A stretch of 5,166 nucleotides of DNA from Chloroflexota bacterium (lineage in GTDB: Bacteria; Chloroflexota; Dehalococcoidia; UBA1151), in assembly GCA_022561735.1 (NCBI GenBank), contig JADFQR010000117.1, positions 1 through 5,166 of the forward strand, written 5' to 3'. Below, in pieces: positions 1-5,166 of the stretch. Under the pieces are notes generated by a model that was not told the origin of the DNA, did not search any database, and saw only the letters and a list, made by a program, of their open reading frames with translations. How positions within the stretch are numbered: the first letter of the stretch is position 1; every line of letters starts with the position of its first letter. The position numbers were made by a program, and so were the translations under genes.

Positions 1-1
1 C

Positions 2-478
2 GGCGTCACCATCCCTGGTTCGCTCGGCGTCGTGTTGTCTCGCAACGTCGTGCATGCGGCCTTCATGCTGCTGCTCGCGCTCCTGGCGGTGGCCGGGATA
101 TTCCTCGTCGCTGTTGCAGAGTTCCTGGCCCTCGCCCAGATCCTGATTTACGGCGGGGCCGTGACCGTCGTAGTCCTCTTCGCCATCATGCTGACCCGCA
201 CGGACTCCCAGCCGCGCGCTGACCACAGCCAGAGGCCGCTGGCGATACTGGCCGCCGTGGGCGTGTTCGCATTGCTCGTGGTGACGTTTTTATCGAGCGA
301 TATCGCCACTGTTCAATCGACGACGGGAGTCGGCACAGAAAGCGATACCGCGTTTGAGGCGCTGGGGCTCGCGCTGTTCACAGACTGGGCCATCCCGTTT
401 GAAATGGCCTCACTTGTGCTGCTTGTGGCGTTGATCGGGGCAATCATGCTGGCGCGTAACGTTGAGGACGGCGAGTAG
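2..478 (+). CDS. nuoJ: NADH-quinone oxidoreductase subunit J (NuoJ), 5'-partial
   Basis: NuoJ is an integral-membrane subunit of complex I that sits next to NuoK and NuoA and helps couple quinone reduction to proton pumping. The reading frame is open from the first full codon (position 2), giving 158 visible residues. Family landmarks are the LGVVLSRNVVHAA segment (residues 8-20 of the visible part), the TM3 stretch ILIYGGAVTVVVLFAIML (47-64), whose glycines correspond to the pi-bulge helix, and the C-terminal helix PFEMASLVLLVALIGAIMLA (132-151). Four hydrophobic helices are clear: about 21-38, 47-64, 79-97 and 135-151. A GTG at position 32 could be read as a start. However, conserved NuoJ sequence continues upstream of it without a stop and TM1 would be missing, so the true start almost certainly lies outside the window. 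It ends TAG, five bases before nuoK. Family assignment is firm; only the N-terminus is unknown. Confidence 0.95.
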   Translation, partial: GVTIPGSLGVVLSRNVVHAAFMLLLALLAVAGIFLVAVAEFLALAQILIYGGAVTVVVLFAIMLTRTDSQPRADHSQRPLAILAAVGVFALLVVTFLSSDIATVQSTTGVGTESDTAFEALGLALFTDWAIPFEMASLVLLVALIGAIMLARNVEDGE

Positions 479-483
479 TACAG

Positions 484-801
484 ATGCTTGAGCTTGTCCA
501 CTTCCAGATCCTCAGCGCCGCGCTCTTCAGCATCGGCATATTCGGGGTCCTCGCGCGTCGAAGCGCGGTACTGGTCCTGATCTCGGTTGAACTTATGCTC
601 AACGCCGTCAACATCAACCTGATCGGCGTTGCCGCGTTCTCAGACCGGCCCGCTGATGAGCGCGTGTTTGGCCAGATCCTTGTTGTGTTTATCATCACCA
701 TCGCCGCCGCCGAGATCGGACTTGCGCTTGCTATCGTGCTGCGCGTTTTCCGCAACCGCGGGTCCGCCAACGTGGATGATCTAGACCTGATGAAGTGGTA
801 A
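484..801 (+). CDS. nuoK: NADH-quinone oxidoreductase subunit K (NuoK), complete
   Basis: NuoK is the small three-helix, MrpC-like subunit of the complex I membrane arm, whose buried glutamates link the E-channel to the first antiporter-like subunit. The protein has 105 residues, normal for the family (about 100). Helices lie at about 5-23, 28-52 and 63-88. The two signature glutamates are visible: Glu36 in ISVELMLNAVNIN (matches E. coli Glu36) and Glu77 in TIAAAEIGLAL (equivalent to E. coli Glu72). The offset comes from a loop between helices 2 and 3 (FSDRPADERVFG) about five residues longer than in E. coli. The double arginine at 25-26 in the helix 1-2 loop is typical. The ATG start follows the nuoJ stop by five bases and places the N-terminus where NuoK proteins normally begin. 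There is no strong Shine-Dalgarno (only GGCGAG at 470-475), so translational coupling to nuoJ is likely. Both essential acids are present, so the subunit looks functional. Confidence 0.97.
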   Translation: MLELVHFQILSAALFSIGIFGVLARRSAVLVLISVELMLNAVNINLIGVAAFSDRPADERVFGQILVVFIITIAAAEIGLALAIVLRVFRNRGSANVDDLDLMKW

Positions 802-845
802 CGGTGTGCATCGGTTGGGACGCAGGCTGGGATTCAAGTCGATGC

Positions 846-858
846 GCCGTTATACGGC
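846..858 (+). other. Small intercistronic hairpin upstream of the nuoL ribosome binding site
   Basis: GCCGT (846-850) and ACGGC (854-858) are perfect reverse complements around a TAT loop, giving a 5-bp stem. The outer flanking bases (C845, A859) do not pair. It ends one base before the Shine-Dalgarno of nuoL. It could modestly affect nuoL translation or mRNA processing, but a stem this short arises often by chance in GC-rich DNA and no run of T follows it. The pairing is seen directly; any function is inference. Confidence 0.35.
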
Positions 859-859
859 A

Positions 860-866
860 GGGGAGG
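860..866 (+). promoter_or_regulatory. Shine-Dalgarno of nuoL
   Basis: GGGGAGG lies nine bases before the GTG codon at 876 and matches the anti-Shine-Dalgarno core GGAGG partly (GGAGG at 862-866). It is the strongest ribosome binding site in the window. Together with the in-frame TAG at 873-875 it fixes the nuoL start as GTG 876. It gives nuoL independent initiation, unlike the neighbouring genes, which appear to rely on coupling. Confidence 0.75.
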
Positions 867-875
867 CGACGTTAG

Positions 876-2729
876 GTGGGAACTGACGTCGCGTTTCTCG
901 CGCCCGTCATCCCGGCGATAACGTTCGCCGTAATCCTGGTCACCGGCCGGCGTGTTCCCGGCATCGCTCCGTACCTGTCGATAGCCGCCATCCTGGCGTC
1001 CGTTGTCGTGTGGGTCATCGTCCTGCTGGCGTTCCTTGAAGACGGCGCCGGGACCCGTTCGATCGAATGGTTCTCCGTCGGCGGTTTTGAGTTCACCTGG
1101 GGCACGACCGTCGACGAAATATCTATCGTGATGCTGGGTCTCGTTTCGTTCGTCGCTCTCGGCATCCAGGTGTACTCACTTGAGTACCTGCACGACGAGC
1201 CTCGCCTGTGGTGGTACTTCGCCGTCCAGTCGCTGTTCGTAGCCGCCATGATGACCCTCGTCCTCGCAGACAATCTCCTGTTGCTCTACCTTGGCTGGGA
1301 GCTGGTCAGGTTGGGCTCCTACCTGCTCATCGGCTTCTGGTGGGAGCGGAGATCGGCGGCTGAGGCGGCGAAGAAGGCGTTTGCGACCACGCGTATCGGT
1401 GACGTGGCGCTGCTTATCGGCTTCATCCTACTGTTCCGGGCCGCCGGAACGTTCGACATCTCCACGATAAAAAGCCTCGCCAGCGCGGGCCTGATCGACA
1501 GCACAGAACTCACCTGGGCGATGATATTGATCTTCGCCGGCGCGGCGGGCAAATCCGCGCAGGTGCCGCTGCACGTCTGGTTGCCGGACGCAATGGAAGG
1601 GCCGACTCCGGTCAGCGCGCTCATCCACGCCGCGACGATGGTCGTTGCCGGTGTCTACCTGATCGTCCGCCTGTTCCCGATCTACGAACTGGTCCCGGAC
1701 GCCCTTGACCTGATCGCCGTGATCGGGCTCCTGACGGCCCTCATGGCCGGTGTTATGGCGCTTGCCATGACGGACCTCAAGCGGATACTGGCGTACTCCA
1801 CCATTAGCCACCTCGGGTTCATGATGCTCGCGCTTGGCGCGGGAGCGCCGGGCGTGGCAATGTTCCACCTGCTCGCCCACGCCTTTGCCAAGGCGAGCCT
1901 CTTCCTCGCCGCCGGGAGTATCAGCCACGGCACCGGCGAGACCGATATCCGGCGGATGGGCGGATTATGGCGGCGAATGCCGTATACGACGGTCATGTTC
2001 TGGATCGGCGCTCTCTCGCTTGCCGGGCTTCCGTTGTTATCCGGGTTCTTCTCCAAGGACGAGATACTGCTCGTCGTCCACGACGGCCGTCTCAACAACG
2101 CCTTCCTGGTGGTCACGTTTGTGGCCGTGGCGTTCAGCGTGCTCTACACCGGCCGAATGCTGTACCGCGTGTTCCTCGGTGAGTTGCTGCCGGGGAACGA
2201 GGACGCACACGAGCCTGGCATACGCATGTGGGCGCCGATCGGTGTTTTTGCCGCATTTGCGGCAGGTCTCGGCCTTCTCGCCTTCGAGTGGGGCGATGGC
2301 TACCCGGGATTCGTGTCATGGGTATCCGGGTCCGGGGAAGGTTTCCACATAAATTGGTCGATCACCGGGGCGTCGATCGTGATCGTGTTCGCCGGGCTGT
2401 ACCTGACATGGGCCGTCTACGTGCAGCGGCGGCTCTCGGCCTTTGTCATCCGGCGCAGGCTCGGATTCCTGGCGACACTGGCGGAGCGAAAGTTCTATTT
2501 TGACGAGGTCTACCAGTGGGCCATCGACAACGCCATCCTGCCCCTGTCCCGTCTCACCGCCCTGATCGACCGCGCCCTCGTGAACGACATCGGCGTGGAC
2601 GGCCCGGGCAAGACGACCCGCTGGAGCGGCGGCATGCTCCGGTATCTACAGACCGGCATGGTCTACAACTACGCCCTTGGAATGGTGATCGGCGCAGTGG
2701 TCCTGGCCGTTCTCTGGTGGTCTCTCTAG
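876..2729 (+). CDS. nuoL: NADH-quinone oxidoreductase subunit L (NuoL), complete
   Basis: NuoL is the distal antiporter-like proton pump of complex I. The protein has 617 residues, close to E. coli NuoL (613), so it has the ordinary-length lateral arm. It has about 16 hydrophobic helices. Conserved charges visible: Glu142 in TM5 (E. coli Glu144), Asp176 in TRIGD, Lys226 in GAAGKSAQVPLHVWLPDAM (E. coli Lys229), His251 in ALIHAATM, His331, His335 and Lys339 in HLLAHAFAK, and Lys394-Asp395 in FFSKDEIL (E. coli Lys399). The C-terminal part begins at KFYFDEVY (539-546), forms the long amphipathic lateral helix (about 545-590) and ends in an anchoring helix (about 598-615). Start: GTG 876, preceded by an in-frame stop and a good Shine-Dalgarno. 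It ends TAG three bases before nuoM. One oddity: the normally near-invariant VGLCSYLL after Glu142 reads VRLGSYLL here (Arg145, Gly147). Otherwise it looks intact and functional. Confidence 0.97.
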   Translation: MGTDVAFLAPVIPAITFAVILVTGRRVPGIAPYLSIAAILASVVVWVIVLLAFLEDGAGTRSIEWFSVGGFEFTWGTTVDEISIVMLGLVSFVALGIQVYSLEYLHDEPRLWWYFAVQSLFVAAMMTLVLADNLLLLYLGWELVRLGSYLLIGFWWERRSAAEAAKKAFATTRIGDVALLIGFILLFRAAGTFDISTIKSLASAGLIDSTELTWAMILIFAGAAGKSAQVPLHVWLPDAMEGPTPVSALIHAATMVVAGVYLIVRLFPIYELVPDALDLIAVIGLLTALMAGVMALAMTDLKRILAYSTISHLGFMMLALGAGAPGVAMFHLLAHAFAKASLFLAAGSISHGTGETDIRRMGGLWRRMPYTTVMFWIGALSLAGLPLLSGFFSKDEILLVVHDGRLNNAFLVVTFVAVAFSVLYTGRMLYRVFLGELLPGNEDAHEPGIRMWAPIGVFAAFAAGLGLLAFEWGDGYPGFVSWVSGSGEGFHINWSITGASIVIVFAGLYLTWAVYVQRRLSAFVIRRRLGFLATLAERKFYFDEVYQWAIDNAILPLSRLTALIDRALVNDIGVDGPGKTTRWSGGMLRYLQTGMVYNYALGMVIGAVVLAVLWWSL

Positions 2730-2732
2730 CCT

Positions 2733-4229
2733 ATGACTGGACTCGACGATCGCGTACTGAGCCTGCTGGTGGTGCTGCCCTTTGCGGCGGCGCTGGCGCT
2801 CATCCTGTGGCCCGCCGACCAGATCAGGCGCATGAAATGGTTCGCCGCGGGGGTCGCCTTCGCCACCTCTGTGCTCGTCGCATGGGTGCTGCTGCGCTTT
2901 GATTACACCGATGGCGCCCAGTATCAGTTCATAAGCGAGACCGCATGGCTGGATCAGCTGGGCATCGGTTTTGACCTTGGCGTTGACGGCATCGCCGTGG
3001 CGATGCTGGCTCTCACCGGGATAGCGTTCCCCGCAGCCATCTTGATCGGCTGGAACGTGGACGCTCGCAGCAAAGATTACCTGGTGCTGCTCAACCTGCT
3101 CGTCGGCGGCGTCTACGGAACCTTCGCATCGCTCGACCTGTTCTTCCTTTTCTTCTTCTACGAGATAGCGGTACTCCCCATGTACCTGCTCATTGCGTAC
3201 TGGGGCTCGAGCACCAGTTTCCCGCGCTTCACGCGGCTCAAGGAATACAGCGCCATGAAGCTGGTGTTGTTCCTCGTGGGCGGCAGCGTGCTGGTCTGGA
3301 TCTCGATCATCGCGATGTTCGCCGAGGCTGGCCTCGGCACCTTCAACCTGATCGAATTGCAGGCGTTCGAGTTCGACACGTCGTTCCAGAAATGGGTATT
3401 CCCGTTGCTGATGATCGGGTTCGGACTGCTTGGCGGGTTGTGGCCGCTGCACACCTGGTCTCCCGACGGCCACGTCTCTGCGCCGACTTCGGTAAGCATG
3501 CTCCACGCCGGGGTGCTGATGAAGCTGGGCGCGTTCGGGATCATCAGGGTCGGCATACAGACCATGCCGGAGGGCGCGGAAGCGTGGGCGCCGTTACTGC
3601 TCGGGCTGGGGGCCGTCAACGTCATATATGGCTCGATCGCGGCGATGGCGCAGACTGACCTTAAATACGTGATCGGCTACTCGAGCGTTAGCCACATGGG
3701 CTACGTGTTCCTCGGGCTAGCAACGTTGAACACCCTGGGCGTCACCGGCGCCGTCCTGCAGATGTTCTCCCACGGCATCATGACCGCCCTGATGTTCACG
3801 CTGGTCGGGGCCATATACCAGTCAACCCACACGCGGGACATCGGCATCCTCAACGGGCTGGCACGCGTCATGCCGCTCGGCGCGTTCTTCTTCGCCGTGG
3901 CTGGATTCGCGTCGCTCGGGTTGCCCGGCTTTAGCGGATTTGTGGCCGAGTTGCTCGTATTCCTGGGGCTGTTCAAGACCTACCCGTGGGTCGGCGCACT
4001 GGCCGTCATCGGGGCCGGCATCACGGCGGTCTACACGCTGCGGCTCATGGCAAAGGTGTACTTTGGCGAGACGGACCGGCGCTGGGAGGGGTTGCCCGAT
4101 CTCAAACTAAACGAGAAGCTGGTAGCCGGGGCGCTCGCGCTGACCTTGCTCATCGTCGGGCTCGCGCCGTTCTATCTCATCGACGTGATCCGTGAGGGTG
4201 TCCGGCACATCCCTGTGGTGACGAGTTGA
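2733..4229 (+). CDS. nuoM: NADH-quinone oxidoreductase subunit M (NuoM), complete, lacking the TM7 lysine
   Basis: NuoM is the middle antiporter-like proton-pumping subunit of the complex I membrane arm. It has 498 residues and about 14 helices, normal for the family. Conserved elements: Glu144 in FFYEIAVLPMYLLIAYWG (same number as E. coli), the EYSAMK segment (171-176), Lys264 in HAGVLMKLGAFG (E. coli Lys265), His321 in SSVSHMGY, His347 in QMFSHGI, THTRDI (365-370) and Glu406 in GFSGFVAELLVF (E. coli Glu407). The striking exception is TM7: where the family reads K-x-P-x-x-P-x-H-x-W-L-P-D, this protein reads LGGLWPLHTWSPD (233-245), with Leu233 (codon CTT at 3429-3431) at the position of E. 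coli Lys234. No charged residue remains in 221-239. The frame is clean, with no sign of decay. The ATG follows the nuoL stop by three bases, with only a weak GGTGG (2716-2720) upstream, so coupling is likely. Identity as NuoM is firm; the pumping role may be modified. Confidence 0.96.
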   Translation: MTGLDDRVLSLLVVLPFAAALALILWPADQIRRMKWFAAGVAFATSVLVAWVLLRFDYTDGAQYQFISETAWLDQLGIGFDLGVDGIAVAMLALTGIAFPAAILIGWNVDARSKDYLVLLNLLVGGVYGTFASLDLFFLFFFYEIAVLPMYLLIAYWGSSTSFPRFTRLKEYSAMKLVLFLVGGSVLVWISIIAMFAEAGLGTFNLIELQAFEFDTSFQKWVFPLLMIGFGLLGGLWPLHTWSPDGHVSAPTSVSMLHAGVLMKLGAFGIIRVGIQTMPEGAEAWAPLLLGLGAVNVIYGSIAAMAQTDLKYVIGYSSVSHMGYVFLGLATLNTLGVTGAVLQMFSHGIMTALMFTLVGAIYQSTHTRDIGILNGLARVMPLGAFFFAVAGFASLGLPGFSGFVAELLVFLGLFKTYPWVGALAVIGAGITAVYTLRLMAKVYFGETDRRWEGLPDLKLNEKLVAGALALTLLIVGLAPFYLIDVIREGVRHIPVVTS

Positions 4230-5166
4230 ACATCAACTTCGCGCTGCTGGTTCCAGAGTACGTCCTGGTCGGCGTTGCGTTTGCCGTGTTGACGGCCGAT
4301 TTCCTGCTTCCGCGACGACATCGTTTCAACCTGTCGTGGCTGGCGGCCGGGGGGCTCGTGGCGAGCGCCGTGATCGCGCTTGTGTACCGGTGGGACAGGT
4401 CCGAGACCCTGTATGACGGGCTGTTTATTGCGGACAATTTCGGCCTCTTTTTCTTTGTCTTCCTCACCGTCCTTACAGCCGTGATCGTCCTCGTGTCACA
4501 CGACTACGTTCGCCGCCATGTGACGCAGCCCGGCGAGTTCTACGCCTTCATGGTGTTCGCCGCGGTCGGCATGGTCGGCATGGCGCAGGCTGGCGAGCTG
4601 TTGACGGCGTACGTCGCGCTTGAACTGCTGAGCTTCAGTCTTTACGTCCTGGTGGCTTATCACCGTCAGGATGCGTTCAGCAATGAAGCCGGGGTCAAGT
4701 ACATCGTGCTCGGCGCGTTCTCTTCCGCCATCTTGCTTTACGGGATAAGCATGGTCTGGGGCGCCACCGGCACGACTTACTACGCCGGGATCTCCGAGCA
4801 CCTCGCCCTCAACGGGGGAAACCTGGACCCGACCATGATCCTGGGGATGGCGCTCATCCTGGCCGGACTGGGGTTCAAGGTGGCCGCCGCCCCGTTCCAC
4901 ATGTGGGCCCCGGACGCCTACCAGGGCGCGCCGACCCCGGTGACGGCGTTCCTGGCGGTCGCGTCAAAGGCTGCTGCATTCGCCTTGATCCTGCGATTGT
5001 TCACACAGGGACTGATGCCCGCGCTGCCGGAGTGGCAGGTACTGGTCGCCGTGCTGGCGGTGGCCACAATGGTCGTGGGCAACCTTGTCGCCATCGTTCA
5101 AAGCAACATCAAGCGCATGCTGGCCTACTCCAGCGTGGGGCAGGTTGGGTTCCTGCTCGTTGGTGT
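4226..5166 (+). CDS. nuoN: NADH-quinone oxidoreductase subunit N (NuoN), 3'-partial
   Basis: NuoN is the antiporter-like proton-pumping subunit nearest the quinone site. The frame is open to the window edge, giving 313 residues of the roughly 480-500 expected. It begins MNINFALLVPEYVLVGV, a typical NuoN N-terminus. Key charges: Glu133 in LELLSFSLYVL (same number as E. coli), Lys158 in NEAGVKYIVLG (E. coli Lys158), Lys218 in GLGFKVAAAPFHMWAPDAYQG (E. coli Lys217) and Lys248 in VASKAAAF (E. coli Lys247); IKRMLAYSS is at 295-303. The TM7 lysine lost in NuoM is thus retained here. The start is TTG 4226, overlapping the last four bases of nuoM. An in-frame TGA at 4193-4195 rules out a longer form, no ATG or GTG lies between, and a later start would remove conserved TM1 sequence. 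GGTGA (4217-4221) is a weak, close Shine-Dalgarno, so initiation probably depends on coupling to nuoM. The last helices, including the TM12 lysine, lie outside the window. Confidence 0.95.
   Translation, partial: MNINFALLVPEYVLVGVAFAVLTADFLLPRRHRFNLSWLAAGGLVASAVIALVYRWDRSETLYDGLFIADNFGLFFFVFLTVLTAVIVLVSHDYVRRHVTQPGEFYAFMVFAAVGMVGMAQAGELLTAYVALELLSFSLYVLVAYHRQDAFSNEAGVKYIVLGAFSSAILLYGISMVWGATGTTYYAGISEHLALNGGNLDPTMILGMALILAGLGFKVAAAPFHMWAPDAYQGAPTPVTAFLAVASKAAAFALILRLFTQGLMPALPEWQVLVAVLAVATMVVGNLVAIVQSNIKRMLAYSSVGQVGFLLVG

Larger units (their letters stand above)
802..875 (+). other. 74-bp nuoK-nuoL intercistronic spacer
   Basis: This is the only real gap in an otherwise tightly packed operon, whose other junctions are 5 bp, 3 bp and a 4-nt overlap. 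It contains no plausible small gene. nuoL cannot be extended into it because an in-frame TAG sits at 873-875, directly before its GTG. It holds a short perfect hairpin (846-858) and the nuoL Shine-Dalgarno (860-866), both described separately. No paired -35/-10 promoter elements with sensible spacing were seen, and there is no U-tract that would make the hairpin an intrinsic terminator. Confidence 0.75.

Noticed and set aside
32..34. GTG as the true start of nuoJ
   Set aside because: The conserved NuoJ sequence SLGVVLSRN begins upstream of and spans this codon, and starting here would delete TM1. The gene is better read as truncated by the window edge.
802..875. Internal promoter upstream of nuoL
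   Set aside because: TTATAC (850-855) resembles a -10 box, but the nearest -35-like TTGGGA (815-820) is 29 bases away and TTATAC overlaps the hairpin. There is not enough to call a promoter.
1428..1928. 166-codon open frame on the minus strand within nuoL
   Set aside because: It is antisense to conserved NuoL TM6-TM11 coding sequence, has a charged, motif-free composition and no independent context. It is a shadow of nuoL.
1834..2352. 172-codon open frame on the + strand in another frame of nuoL
   Set aside because: It overlaps an intact, highly conserved NuoL frame, and its Ser/Arg/Cys-rich product resembles no known protein. No frameshift in nuoL requires it.
2646..3506. 286-codon open frame on the minus strand
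   Set aside because: It lies antisense to the end of nuoL and the first half of nuoM. Its product is a low-complexity mix rich in Glu, Gln, His and Arg, as expected from reading the complement of hydrophobic membrane-protein codons in GC-rich DNA. No family motif was seen.
876..4229. A two-NuoM (2M-type) complex I or an Mrp antiporter operon
   Set aside because: There is only one nuoM between nuoL and nuoN, and NuoL has the ordinary-length C-terminal lateral arm, so the 2M architecture is not supported here. The J-K-L-M-N order and a 617-residue NuoL rather than a fused MrpA of about 800 residues rule out Mrp.
4565..4582. Perfect tandem 9-bp repeat (GTCGGCATG twice) in nuoN
   Set aside because: It encodes Val-Gly-Met twice (residues 114-119) inside a transmembrane helix, in frame. 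A two-copy 9-bp repeat in GC-rich coding sequence for simple hydrophobic residues needs no special explanation.

Overview
The window lies entirely inside an operon for proton-pumping respiratory complex I (NADH-quinone oxidoreductase, type I). It carries the membrane-arm genes in the standard bacterial order nuoJ-K-L-M-N, all on the + strand. nuoJ is cut at its 5' end by the left edge and nuoN at its 3' end by the right edge; nuoK, nuoL and nuoM are complete. nuoH and nuoI would be expected just upstream. No RNA gene, mobile element, CRISPR array or long repeat was seen.

Layout: nuoJ (2-478, partial), 5 bp gap, nuoK (484-801), 74 bp non-coding gap with a small hairpin and a clear Shine-Dalgarno, nuoL (876-2729, GTG start), 3 bp gap, nuoM (2733-4229), 4-nt overlap, nuoN (from 4226, TTG start, runs off the end). 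No internal promoter or terminator is convincing, so the genes are probably co-transcribed from a promoter upstream of the window.

How the genes work together: NuoJ and NuoK form part of the E-channel/proximal membrane module that passes redox energy from the quinone site to the three antiporter-like pump subunits NuoN, NuoM and NuoL. NuoL ends in the long lateral helix that braces the arm. NuoK, NuoL and the visible part of NuoN keep the key charged residues of their families. NuoM does not: the central TM7 lysine (E. coli Lys234) is a leucine here, in a TM7-TM8 stretch that differs from the textbook sequence at several other conserved positions. NuoL also carries an arginine one helical turn after its key TM5 glutamate. 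These are the most interesting points in an otherwise ordinary housekeeping region.

Organism: a bacterium with high GC (estimated by eye at about 60%) that still uses the Ile codon ATA regularly, which argues against a typical high-GC actinobacterium. From the flavour of the NuoK and NuoM sequences, Chloroflexota (Dehalococcoidia/SAR202-like) is my best guess, held with low confidence because no database search was possible.
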